Of a DNA stretch of 44,908 bases, positions 1 through 8,158 are shown in pieces (within the stretch, counting starts at the first letter, position 1; each line of letters begins with the position of its first letter). The notes under the pieces were generated by a model. The model saw only the letters and a list, made by a program, of their open reading frames with translations. It was not told where the DNA came from and made no database searches. Made by a program: the position numbers and the translations under genes. This DNA is from Geminisphaera colitermitum TAV2 (GTDB taxonomy: Bacteria; Verrucomicrobiota; Verrucomicrobiia; Opitutales; Opitutaceae), in contig NZ_ABEA03000202.1 in NCBI RefSeq assembly GCF_000171235.2, positions 1-44,908 of the forward strand, read 5' to 3'.

Positions 1-1
1 C

Positions 2-1075
2 CTCAACGTCCGCGATTTCGGCGCGCGCGGCGACGGCGCGGTCGATGACACTGCCGCTCTCCAACGCGCCCTTGATGCACTCCCTGCCACCGGCGGCACT
101 CTCGTTTTCCACGCTGGAGTTTACCGCATCGACACCACGCACTCTGACCGAGCCACGTTCTTCAGCGCGCTCGATCGACACCTCCTCCTCGCCGACAAAA
201 ACAACATCGTCATTGAAGGCCCGGAGACATCGGGAGCCGACGCGCTTCCCGACGCCGTGCTCGTATTCCAAAACCCCGACGCCATCGGCTTACGTCTCGT
301 GGCAACCAGCAGCCTCACCCTGCGCAACCTGCAACTCCGCCTCGCCACTCCAGCCCCCGTCCGCCACAACCGCGCCCTGCTCGACGCCGCTGGTTGCACG
401 CAACTCGCCATCACGCGCCTTGTCACCATCAACTCCGCCGGACCCGGCATCCGCATCGACACCTGCCGCGACGTGCGTATTCAAAATTCACTGATACGCG
501 GCTCAGGCAACTTTGGTATTTCCATCCAATCCTCTGACCGCGTCACTGTTTCCAACAACCGCCTTGAGGACAGCCGCGACTCCGGACTCCGCCTCGATCA
601 AGTCGGCGGCCTCACACGCACACCGCGCGGCATCGTCTTTGACAACAACACCATCACCGGTTCCCCCGAAGGCTTCGGCGTCAGCCTTTGCGCGGGCGAC
701 GACATCACTCTGTCCGGCAACACCATTCGCGACACCTATCAGGCCGGTCTCGCCATTTATCAGCAGCAGGGATTCTTACCACGCATCGGCAAGATCGCAC
801 TGACGGACAATACCTTCGCGGCTTGCGCCACCGGCAAACATTCGCCGACACGCGGCGCGATCACGGTTTTCGGCCCAGCACCAAAACAGCTCGAAGTGAT
901 CCGCACCCGCTGGGCGCCCGCCACACCGGACGATGTCGTTGCCGTGAGCATCCGCGCTTTGTCCAAGGGACGCCCCATTGAAACGCTCACACTGCGCGAC
1001 AACAATTTCGCACGCGAACACGTTGCCATCCAATCCGGCAGCGAGGCTCACATCAAAACCCTCACCATCGAATAA
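2..1075 (+). CDS. Right-handed beta-helix (pectate lyase superfamily) protein, 5' partial
   Basis: The reading frame is open from the first bases of the window, so the true start lies upstream. The first visible residues, NVRDFGARGDG followed by DDTAALQRAL, are the typical opening of pectate-lyase-superfamily / glycoside hydrolase 28-like beta-helix proteins. The rest shows repeating short strands with Asn-rich turns (NNRL, NNTI, GNTI), as expected for parallel beta-helix coils. Such proteins are usually exported enzymes or binding proteins acting on plant or microbial polysaccharides; the substrate cannot be read from the sequence. It lies 24 bases upstream of a prepilin-like gene on the same strand, with a C10 tract between them. 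Family assignment is firm; enzymatic activity is inferred. Confidence 0.85.
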   Translation, partial: LNVRDFGARGDGAVDDTAALQRALDALPATGGTLVFHAGVYRIDTTHSDRATFFSALDRHLLLADKNNIVIEGPETSGADALPDAVLVFQNPDAIGLRLVATSSLTLRNLQLRLATPAPVRHNRALLDAAGCTQLAITRLVTINSAGPGIRIDTCRDVRIQNSLIRGSGNFGISIQSSDRVTVSNNRLEDSRDSGLRLDQVGGLTRTPRGIVFDNNTITGSPEGFGVSLCAGDDITLSGNTIRDTYQAGLAIYQQQGFLPRIGKIALTDNTFAACATGKHSPTRGAITVFGPAPKQLEVIRTRWAPATPDDVVAVSIRALSKGRPIETLTLRDNNFAREHVAIQSGSEAHIKTLTIE

Positions 1076-1082
1076 ACGTCCG

Positions 1083-1092
1083 CCCCCCCCCC
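1083..1092 (+). repeat. C10 homopolymer tract upstream of a prepilin start
   Basis: Ten C residues end 7 bases before the ATG at 1100, in the place normally occupied by a Shine-Dalgarno sequence. Confidence 0.9.
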
Positions 1093-1099
1093 TCTCGTC

Positions 1100-1783
1100 A
1101 TGAAACCTACCCGCTACTTTTCAGGATTCACGCTCATCGAATTGCTCACTGTCATTGCGATCATCGGCATCCTCGCCGCCATCATGCTCCCTACCGTGTC
1201 ACGTGTGCGCTTTAGTGCGCGCACCACACAGTGCCGAAGCAATCTGCGCCAAATCGTCAGTTACATGATTCTCGCAGCGAACGACAATAAGGGGCGGCTG
1301 CTGGATTTCCCGAGTTCCAAAATCGGCACGCGTGACGAAAACACCCGAATCCAGGTTTTGTTGCAGGGACAAAGCGATCCCGCCGACAGCAACATAAAAA
1401 GCCTCGGCCTGATTAAAAAAGGTGAACAATCACAAATCTTGATTTGCCCGATTAACAAACAATACGGCCAGCCGCTGACGAGCACGCCGACGTGGGAGTG
1501 CCACTACTCGGCCAACCTGCAAGTTTACAAATCATGGGACGCTTCCGCCACGCGCGTGTTGACGCCCTCACGCTTGGACGACCCGGATTTTGCACGCCTG
1601 CCGATTGTGTGGGACCAGCGCGGCGACAGTCCGGTAAACACAATCCCCGGCAAATACACCGCGCATCACAGCAATCCTGGGGCAGCGTCGGTGCTCGATA
1701 ACAAGGTCGAACGCAGCGCGACTTTTGGTTATCTTGACGGCAGCGTCCGCTTTCTAAAACACCCGCAAAAAATCGCCCCCTAA
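1100..1783 (+). CDS. Prepilin-like protein with N-terminal methylation motif (H-X9-DG type)
   Basis: This 227-aa protein opens with a short basic leader and then [19 protein letters not shown], the classical prepilin peptidase site (cleavage after G, methylated F, conserved E at +5) and hydrophobic spine. The C-terminal part ends in [10 protein letters not shown], resembling the end of the H-X9-DG prepilin-processing-associated family that is abundant in Planctomycetes, Verrucomicrobia and Lentisphaerae. These are pseudopilins of type II secretion or type IV pilus-like machines, or surface proteins exported by them. No assembly ATPase or secretin is present here, so the machine must be encoded elsewhere. 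It follows a beta-helix enzyme, an arrangement repeated later in the window near other polysaccharide genes. Confidence 0.85.
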   Translation: MKPTRYFSGFTLIELLTVIAIIGILAAIMLPTVSRVRFSARTTQCRSNLRQIVSYMILAANDNKGRLLDFPSSKIGTRDENTRIQVLLQGQSDPADSNIKSLGLIKKGEQSQILICPINKQYGQPLTSTPTWECHYSANLQVYKSWDASATRVLTPSRLDDPDFARLPIVWDQRGDSPVNTIPGKYTAHHSNPGAASVLDNKVERSATFGYLDGSVRFLKHPQKIAP

Positions 1784-1841
1784 GTCACTTCAACAAAACG
1801 GCGTGACGTGCCGGCGGGGTGTGGGGCAGGCTGGCGGGCGC

Positions 1842-4223
1842 ATGGCAAAAATCTCATGGATGACATGGGCTGAAATCCGGCGGTGGGCGCTGCATGAAGC
1901 GATGCGCCCGGATCTCGCGCGGGCGACGCGGGCGGCGGTCGCGTTCATGGGTTCGTTCCTAGCAACGTGGCATCTGGGGTGGCCGTCAGTGGCGATGTTC
2001 GCGGGGATGGCGGCCCAGAATATCGCAATGATCGATGTGAAGGGCGATTACCGGGCCCGGTTTTGCCTTCTGCTCGCCATGCAGGTGGTGCTGGCAGGAA
2101 GCGTGGGGCTGGGGGCTCTGGCTTGGTCGGGGGAGTTGCCGATGATGCTGGCGTGCACGGTGCTGATCGCGGCAGGGAGCGGCTTGTGGCGGCACTTGAG
2201 CAGCGATTATGGCCCGACCGTCGCAGTGGTGTCGGCCCTGCTGTTTTTTGTCTCGCTGGCAGGCGAATCGCATGGCGGACACGTGGGTCCCGCAGTGCTG
2301 GCCACGCTGGCCGGCGGCGGGATGGGTATGCTGCTTCAAGTGGCGTTGTGGCCCTGGCGGGCCCAGCATCCATTGAGGCGCGTGGTGGCGGAGAGCTGGC
2401 TGGCGCTGGCAAGGGTGTTCGAGGTGATGGGGGAGGAGAATCTGGATCGTAACGAAACCACGGCGCGTAACGAAAAATCGAATACGCAGTCGGTCCGGCG
2501 TCTGTCCGCCTTGCGTGATCCGGAAGGTGCGCTGCGCATGGCCATCGACCAGGCGGACCGGATGCTGGTCAGCGCAGCCCCGGGGTCCGAGGCGCAGAAA
2601 CGGGTGGTGGCACAGTTGATCGAACTCAATCTGTGGGCCGCCCGGCTCGCAATGGCAGCGGGTGCGGTTTACACGTTGCTGGAAGGCGAGGAAAGCGAGG
2701 CGCGGGTCAAAGGCGCATCAACGGCGGAGGGGGGGGGAGGGGGGGACAAACGGCGGAGCTGGCGCAGTCAGTTGTCGGCTTCGGCGGTGCCGTTGTTTGT
2801 CGGACTGGCCAACTTGGGACGCTCGATCGCGGTCACGGTGGTGTCGCGTCAGCCGGGGCATCTGGCGGCATGCGAAGTGCGGCTGCGCCGTCTCGACGGC
2901 ATCCTGCGCGGTCTGGAGGCACGCGCCCAAGGATTGCTCGCCACGCGGGCAACCGGTCTGGCGAAAGAAAACGGGCACTCCGCTCTCAAATCAGGCGACA
3001 TCGCGCATGTGGCGGAGTTGTTACGCGAGTTGGGACAGCGGCTGGCGGGAGTGGAAACCGCGGTGCGACCCACCATCGAGCGCGCGGATGAACGGGCGGC
3101 GTTTCCGCTGGAGTTGCTGGACTTGAAAACGTGGCAACTGCGTCCGCTGGCGGCGACGATCAACCTGAAGCCGCGCCTGGACCGCGTGCTGCTGCGATTC
3201 ACGCTGCGGCTGACGGTGCTGCTGATGGGGGGCGTGACGGCGTTTTACCTGCTCGACTGGCCGCATGGCTACTGGCTGCCGTTGACGATCATGGTGGTGT
3301 TGCAACCCGACTACGGGACGACCCGGGCGCGGGCGGCGCAGCGGCTGGCGGGGACGGTGGCGGGGAGTTTGCTGGCGTCAGGTTTGTTGTGGCTGCGGCT
3401 GCCGGCGGGCGTGGAGTTGGGCGTGATCGCGGTGTGCGTTTTCCTGTTCTGTTATCTGGTGCGGCGCAACTATGCGGTGGCGGTGTTTTTCGTGACGGTG
3501 TTCGTGGTGCTGTTGATGGAAGCCTCGGGCGCTCAGACGGCAGGCGTGGCGCTGGAGCGCACAGGTGCGACGCTGGCCGGTGGTTTGGTGGCGCTGGGCG
3601 CGGCCATTGTATTCTGGCCCGTGTGGGAACGGGAACGTCTGCCGCCGCTGATGGCGGGCGCGCTGCGGGCCAATCGTGACTATCTCGCGGCACTGGTGGA
3701 CCGGCTGGCGCACGGGGGCGTGGTGGACGCACCGTTGGTCCAGGCAAAGCGGGCGGCCGAGTCGGCCAACGCCACGGTGTTTTCATCACTGCGACGACTC
3801 TACGGCGATCCACGCAACCGCCGTGATCGCGTGGAACGGGCCGCCGTGCTGGCCAATGCCACGCAACGGCTGACACGCATCGCCACGGTTTTGATGCTAC
3901 ATGTGCGACGGCCCGCGGAGGCACCTCACACGGTGAAGGAGGTGCAGATGGAGGAGGAAGCCGCGCGCGTGATCTCCCCCGCGCACGAGGCGGTGGCACA
4001 GGTGATCATGAATGCGCTGGACGCACTGGCCAGCGAGGCGGCCCTTGGTTTGGACACGCCCCGGACGTCTGGACATCGCAACGCGATCCTGGCCGCCCAT
4101 GCCTTGGCGTTGGATACGCTGGAACTGCCTCCGGAAAATCCGGCGACCGACTGGGCGACCTCCGGACTCGGACGCGCCGCGGCCGAGGTGCGCGCGTTGA
4201 TCGAGGAACTGGGCTCGGCGTAG
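1842..4223 (+). CDS. FUSC-family membrane protein (fusaric acid/aromatic acid exporter-like)
   Basis: A large protein (793 aa from ATG 1842; an in-frame GTG at 1803 would add 13 residues) with two hydrophobic blocks separated by a soluble region. The N-terminal block contains several transmembrane helices and a segment around WPSVAMFAGMAAQN. The second block carries the FUSC-family signature HGYWLPLTIMVVLQPDYG followed by a conserved RAAQRLAGT segment. Relatives include YccS/AaeB-type inner-membrane proteins, some of which export aromatic acids or confer fusaric acid resistance. The substrate is unknown here. The soluble linker contains a Gly stretch encoded by G9 and G7 runs (2729-2745). No HlyD-type partner is adjacent, unlike classical aaeAB operons. 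It converges on the dehydrogenase gene, with only 11 bases between stops. Confidence 0.8.
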   Translation: MAKISWMTWAEIRRWALHEAMRPDLARATRAAVAFMGSFLATWHLGWPSVAMFAGMAAQNIAMIDVKGDYRARFCLLLAMQVVLAGSVGLGALAWSGELPMMLACTVLIAAGSGLWRHLSSDYGPTVAVVSALLFFVSLAGESHGGHVGPAVLATLAGGGMGMLLQVALWPWRAQHPLRRVVAESWLALARVFEVMGEENLDRNETTARNEKSNTQSVRRLSALRDPEGALRMAIDQADRMLVSAAPGSEAQKRVVAQLIELNLWAARLAMAAGAVYTLLEGEESEARVKGASTAEGGGGGDKRRSWRSQLSASAVPLFVGLANLGRSIAVTVVSRQPGHLAACEVRLRRLDGILRGLEARAQGLLATRATGLAKENGHSALKSGDIAHVAELLRELGQRLAGVETAVRPTIERADERAAFPLELLDLKTWQLRPLAATINLKPRLDRVLLRFTLRLTVLLMGGVTAFYLLDWPHGYWLPLTIMVVLQPDYGTTRARAAQRLAGTVAGSLLASGLLWLRLPAGVELGVIAVCVFLFCYLVRRNYAVAVFFVTVFVVLLMEASGAQTAGVALERTGATLAGGLVALGAAIVFWPVWERERLPPLMAGALRANRDYLAALVDRLAHGGVVDAPLVQAKRAAESANATVFSSLRRLYGDPRNRRDRVERAAVLANATQRLTRIATVLMLHVRRPAEAPHTVKEVQMEEEAARVISPAHEAVAQVIMNALDALASEAALGLDTPRTSGHRNAILAAHALALDTLELPPENPATDWATSGLGRAAAEVRALIEELGSA
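2729..2745 (+). repeat. G9-A-G7 homopolymer tract inside the FUSC gene
   Basis: Two G runs separated by one A encode five consecutive glycines in the soluble linker. This is the only G-rich (rather than C-rich) plus-strand tract in the first 28 kb. Confidence 0.9.
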
Positions 4224-4234
4224 TTGACAACCCA

Positions 4235-5230
4235 CTACGCCAGCAGCGCGGCCTTCTCCTCGCTGATGGCCCACTTCATGGGTTCATTGCGTTCCCAGCG
4301 GTCGAACTCGTCGATCATCAGGCGGCCCATGCGGCGGCATTCGCGATTTTGCGAACCGGCAATGTGCGGCGTGAGAACCACATTGGGCAGCGTATAAAAC
4401 GGCGAACCTGCCACCGGCGGCTCGGGATAGGTGACGTCGAGCAGGGCGGTGAGATCGGGGCGCTTGGTGAGCACGTCGATCATGCCGGGTTCGTGGACCA
4501 CGGCGCCGCGCGCGGTGTTGATGAAAGTTGCGCCGTTTTTCATCAGTTCGAAATGGCGGCCTTGGATCATGCCTTCGGTTTCCTTAAGCCAGGGCGTGTG
4601 CAGGCTCACCACGTCGCAGCGGCGGAAAATGTCATCGAGCGACACCATTTCGACATCGAGCGCGGTGGCCTGCGCCTGCGTCACGAACGGATCGTAGGCG
4701 AGCACGTCGAGATCGAAGGGGCGCAGGCGTTCGCGCACGAGGCGCCCGATCATGCCGAGCGAGATGAGGCCGACTTTGCTGCCGTAGCCGCCGGCGCAGG
4801 GGACGCGCTCCATATGCGCGCCGAGGCGATTGGCCCCGAGGGCGTAGCGCCAGGTGTTTTTGAGGCTGAGGAGTACCGCGCCGAGGGTGAACTCCGCCAC
4901 CGGGATGGCGTTCATCGCGTAGGCGCTGGCGACCAGAATCGAACGCTTCCAGAAGGCCTCGGACGTAAATCCGCGAATGGACCCGGCTCCGTAGAAAACG
5001 GACTGAAGCTTGGGCGCGGCGTCAAGGAAGGCGGCGTCCATCATGGGGGCGCCCCATCCGGAGAAAATCACTTCGACGTCGCGCAGGAGGGCGGGATTCC
5101 TGCCCAGTTCCGCCTTGGTCAGGGGACGGGGGGAGAGCAACTGCACGCGGTGTGCGATTTCAGCGAGCATTTCTTCGCCGTAAATGAGTTCAAACGCGTG
5201 AGATTCGAGAACGATCAGACCTTTCTTCAT
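4235..5230 (-). CDS. D-isomer specific 2-hydroxyacid dehydrogenase
   Basis: This 331-aa NAD-dependent oxidoreductase belongs to the phosphoglycerate dehydrogenase-like family. The Rossmann segment reads KVGLISLGMIGRLVRERL, with an atypical GLISLGMIG rather than the usual GxGxxG. The family landmarks follow: DVVSLHTPWLKET, then INTARGAVV containing the substrate-binding Arg, then LDVTYPEPP carrying the acidic residue, then TPHIAGS with the catalytic His. Its substrate cannot be assigned; sugar-acid or hydroxypyruvate-type compounds are typical. I chose the ATG at 5230 because MKKGLIVLES begins the conserved fold; a GTG at 5293 would add 21 residues of poor character. A CCTCCC stretch, not AGGAGG, precedes the start. 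The gene is divergent from the prepilin at 5491. Confidence 0.85.
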   Translation of the reverse strand: MKKGLIVLESHAFELIYGEEMLAEIAHRVQLLSPRPLTKAELGRNPALLRDVEVIFSGWGAPMMDAAFLDAAPKLQSVFYGAGSIRGFTSEAFWKRSILVASAYAMNAIPVAEFTLGAVLLSLKNTWRYALGANRLGAHMERVPCAGGYGSKVGLISLGMIGRLVRERLRPFDLDVLAYDPFVTQAQATALDVEMVSLDDIFRRCDVVSLHTPWLKETEGMIQGRHFELMKNGATFINTARGAVVHEPGMIDVLTKRPDLTALLDVTYPEPPVAGSPFYTLPNVVLTPHIAGSQNRECRRMGRLMIDEFDRWERNEPMKWAISEEKAALLA

Positions 5231-5490
5231 AGGGAGGAAGTGCTGACAACACTCTTCCTGCCCGCGGATAACAATCCCTTTTTGCCTGCGCACGTTGGCA
5301 GAAATCAGGACGAAGCGGTTTTGTGCTGACTTTTACACAGAGAGGCCAGGTGCCGTACGGGGCCTCACCTCGCGTCAGGCCCAGGCAAAAAAAAATTAGA
5401 GCAACGGGTATGTTTTACAACGGCAGCCACACTTTGGGATGGCGGCGTGGGGGGGCAGGCTGCTCACTGCTGGGAAATCCAGAGCCTATT

Positions 5491-5874
5491 ATGCCAGCCA
5501 TTCCTGTGATTCAAAAAACGAGTTTTCGTTCAACCAAGGGCGTTACGATCGTCGAACTTCTTCTCATCGGCATGATCGTGGTCCTTGTCGGTCTGATGAC
5601 GCTGCCCTCGTTCACCAGCGACCACAGCGATGCCCAGGAAAAACGCGTGATCCGCAACCTGCGCCAACTCGCCGATGCCGCGCAACTCCACTTCATCCGG
5701 ACGGGCGACAGCATGGTGACCCTCGACCAACTCGTGGGACCGGGCAAAGCGATCAGCGAACTGCCCTCCATAGCCGGCGAGCGTTACCCGGCGGTAATCC
5801 GGCGCGACCAGACGGAATTTATCGCCACCGGCAGCACGATTACCAACAAGCCGGTCATCAAATATTCGCAGTAG
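5491..5874 (+). CDS. Short prepilin-like protein
   Basis: This 127-aa protein has a 16-residue leader, a cleavage context KG|VTIVELL and a long hydrophobic helix (LLIGMIVVLVGLM). The usual Phe at +1 is Val here, while Glu at +5 is kept. The short globular part is followed by ITNKPVIKYSQ at the end. It is a minor pseudopilin-like protein by architecture; its function is otherwise unknown. I preferred ATG 5491 because upstream in-frame starts (GTG-like 5323, ATG 5410) would add a Gly/Trp-rich stretch with no leader character. It is isolated from the other prepilins and is followed by a convergent membrane protein gene. Confidence 0.7.
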   Translation: MPAIPVIQKTSFRSTKGVTIVELLLIGMIVVLVGLMTLPSFTSDHSDAQEKRVIRNLRQLADAAQLHFIRTGDSMVTLDQLVGPGKAISELPSIAGERYPAVIRRDQTEFIATGSTITNKPVIKYSQ

Positions 5875-5953
5875 TGCGGAGTGATGCCGACTGAACGCCG
5901 CCGCCCGCCGGGGGGGAGCGACGGCTTTGATGGCGACATCAGCCCCTGCAAAA

Positions 5954-6607
5954 TCAAGATTTGTGAATCCCCTCCCGGCCACTCGCCGGGATGGCGACAT
6001 CGCGCACCGGCGAATGAAATGCTCCCTCGTTCCTCCCGTGCCTGACATGCTTGACGCGCAACTCCAGCGAACGTCTGGACAACAGCGCCACTGCGACGGG
6101 CAGGCAGAACAACAACGTCATCAACGCCACCTCCAACCTGGGCGCGCCCATGACAAGTCCGCCCACCAGAATGCACACCGCGCCCGCCAGGTGAAACGCG
6201 TATAACTGCCTCAATGCGAGCGCCATGGTTACGGCGACCACCAATGCGATGGCGGCATTGAACGGCGGCAGAAATCCCAAGACCATGCCGGCCAGATAAG
6301 CCGTTGGAGCCGGCAACGAATCATCGCCATCGCGCACGAAGCAATGCTGCAACAGCACACCCAACCCCAAAATGATGCCGACGAGAAAAAACGGCAGCAC
6401 GCCACTTCTGCCCTCGTGGCAAATGAGGGCCGTGCCAAGCCAGGCCCGCAGGCCATCACTCACATTGAGAGGCGTCAAAAAATGTGGGAAAAAGGAACTG
6501 TTTTCCAACACATGCGAAAGAGTCACCAACCTGTGCCTGCCGCGCACGAGGGATGACGAGGGTACGACGAGCAACGTCGCACCTATGAGATAAAGAACGG
6601 TTTCCAT
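5954..6607 (-). CDS. Hypothetical polytopic membrane protein
   Basis: A 217-aa protein that I do not recognise. It starts with a hydrophobic segment (METVLYLIGATLLVV) and has four to five further hydrophobic stretches (PFFLVGIILGLGVLL, AYLAGMVLGFLPP, AIALVVAVTMALAL, AVCILVGGLVMG, LMTLLFCLPVAVALL). The C-terminal tail, about 40 residues, is basic and polar. The ATG at 6607 is chosen because the helix begins there; an in-frame upstream start at 6673 would add 22 polar residues. It faces the prepilin gene tail to tail. There is no domain I can name. Confidence 0.55.
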   Translation of the reverse strand: METVLYLIGATLLVVPSSSLVRGRHRLVTLSHVLENSSFFPHFLTPLNVSDGLRAWLGTALICHEGRSGVLPFFLVGIILGLGVLLQHCFVRDGDDSLPAPTAYLAGMVLGFLPPFNAAIALVVAVTMALALRQLYAFHLAGAVCILVGGLVMGAPRLEVALMTLLFCLPVAVALLSRRSLELRVKHVRHGRNEGAFHSPVRDVAIPASGREGIHKS

Positions 6608-6956
6608 GATCTGAGTCAGTCTGGTCTGGACGTGGTAGAGTCCGGTCCGTGCTCCCCTCCCGCTACGGTCCAAGACGGACCACTGGGGCGCATGGCATCA
6701 TGAGACAGTGTGGTAGAAAAACGCTGGCCGGAAGAATCGCCCGTAACCCAATCCTTGCGCCTCATTCCGTCAACACGCGCAACCGGCTAAACCCCAATCA
6801 GCAGCGAGCCTAATCCGGGACATACTATCTCATAACACACGAACTATGAGGAGATCACCTCATTTCCCAGGCGGGAAACGACACTTCCGCCCGACTCTAT
6901 GTTGCGAACAAAAAGTTGCTGCATGAGAGGGCGGAGCACCGCCCCCCCCCCCCCCC
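6608..6956. other. Intergenic region with small hairpins, no gene seen
   Basis: About 350 bases between the membrane protein start and the lacI-type gene end. It contains CTCATA-N10-TATGAG, TTTCCC-AGGC-GGGAAA and GGGCGG-AGCA-CCGCCC (6929-6944). The last lies just past the regulator's stop and could be a weak terminator for it, because a short T run follows on the minus strand. Nothing with coding character was found. Confidence 0.5.
6942..6956 (+). repeat. C15 homopolymer tract abutting the LacI-type gene stop
   Basis: Fifteen C residues touch the stop codon of the minus-strand regulator, so its message would carry a G15 run directly after TGA. Confidence 0.85.
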
Positions 6957-8048
6957 TCATTCCGGAAACGACGCCCCCTCCACCCAGTGTCCCCGGATCG
7001 AAACCATCCGCGGAAACGCCGGTTGACCCAAGTGGTTGCCATGCAACAACGACACCAGCAAATCCACCGCCGCGTGCCCCACCTCCACCGTATGCGGATC
7101 AATCCCAGCCAACCCCGTTTCTCCGCGCTGCACCAAATTTACCACCCGCACCTCCTCTGGCACGCGATAACCCGCTCCCATCAGAATATCGCGCACATCC
7201 CGCCCCGCCGACAACACCACCTCCGGCCTGTAGCGCTCGAACCACTCGCACACCTCCTCTTGTCCCAAATGCTCCTTGGACGAAAACAGAGGCGGCAACC
7301 GGTCCCGAGCCTGGATTCCGTGCCGGTAAAACAAATACCGCGAACCCCATGCATGATTCGTCGAGGCATCCACGCGATTTGTAATAGCCAATCCGATACG
7401 CCTAAAACCCGCCGCGCGCACATGCTGCAACGCACACTCGAAATCGTAGGTGTAATCCGAACAAACCTGATGCAGCCCCTCATGGGCGGTATTGAACCCG
7501 ATCAACACCGTTGCAAAATACCGCCAGTCCAACTCCGGGAATTCCATATCCGGAGCATCCGCCCCTGGAAAAAACAACACCCCCTGAATCCCCCGCGCCC
7601 GCAAAATCTGTGTCAGCCGCGCATCCGACACCGGACTCTCCCCCAGATAAAACTCATCGATCCCATATCCCTGCCCCTCCGCGCTCTCGCTGATCGCATC
7701 GTAAAGCGGACGATAAAACGAATCCTTGAACTGCCGCCTGCGAATCGCCTGTCCAAACCGGCTCACCAACGCGATCCGCCCCGTTGCAATACCCCCCTCC
7801 CCCCCCCCCCTCACATTCGCATGCCCCCTCCGCCCCGGACGCCGCTCCCGCAACTGCGTCATCAATGCCGCGATCATCGGATTGGGCCGGTACCCCATCT
7901 CCTCCGCCGTCCTGCGAATCAAATCCCGCGTCGCCTGCTTAATGTCCGGATGATTGCGCAACGCCATCGAAACCGTGGCGCGACCAAAACCCGAACGATC
8001 CGCGATATCCTGCAACGTAGGGCGCACTGGGGCGGGCAACTTGCTCAT
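6957..8048 (-). CDS. LacI/GalR-family transcriptional regulator
   Basis: A 363-aa regulator with a canonical N-terminal helix-turn-helix (PTLQDIADRSGFGRATVSMA, ending in the hinge-type stretch GYRPNPMIAALM). A periplasmic-binding-protein-like sensor domain follows from about residue 85 to the end. A sugar or oligosaccharide effector is expected for the family. The ATG at 8048 starts right before the helix-turn-helix; a GTG at 8075 would add 9 residues. A G12 run in the gene strand (7799-7810) encodes Gly-rich residues exactly between DNA-binding and sensor domains. It is divergent from a heparinase-like gene, and a perfect 16-bp palindrome lies between them (8095-8110), so it probably controls that gene and itself. 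Confidence 0.9.
   Translation of the reverse strand: MSKLPAPVRPTLQDIADRSGFGRATVSMALRNHPDIKQATRDLIRRTAEEMGYRPNPMIAALMTQLRERRPGRRGHANVRGGGEGGIATGRIALVSRFGQAIRRRQFKDSFYRPLYDAISESAEGQGYGIDEFYLGESPVSDARLTQILRARGIQGVLFFPGADAPDMEFPELDWRYFATVLIGFNTAHEGLHQVCSDYTYDFECALQHVRAAGFRRIGLAITNRVDASTNHAWGSRYLFYRHGIQARDRLPPLFSSKEHLGQEEVCEWFERYRPEVVLSAGRDVRDILMGAGYRVPEEVRVVNLVQRGETGLAGIDPHTVEVGHAAVDLLVSLLHGNHLGQPAFPRMVSIRGHWVEGASFPE
7799..7810 (+). repeat. C12 tract inside the LacI-type gene
   Basis: Read as G12 in the gene strand, it encodes three glycines within RGGGEGG between the helix-turn-helix and the ligand-binding domain. Loss or gain of one base would leave only the DNA-binding domain. Confidence 0.9.
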
Positions 8049-8094
8049 GCCACTGATACAAAACCCACCAATCACAGCCCGCCAACCCTGATTC

Positions 8095-8110
8095 TTTGAA
8101 CGAGTTCAAA
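8095..8110. promoter_or_regulatory. Palindromic operator candidate 1
   Basis: TTTGAACGAGTTCAAA is a 7-bp perfect inverted repeat around a GA centre, 48 bases before the lyase ATG at 8159 and 46 bases before the divergent LacI-type start. LacI-family operators are typically palindromes of this size with a CG near the centre. Near copies occur at 12798 and 14210. Confidence 0.65.
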
Positions 8111-8158
8111 AATCGTGCAATTGAACACCAGTCAGCCAGCATTTCCTCTCTCCACTCC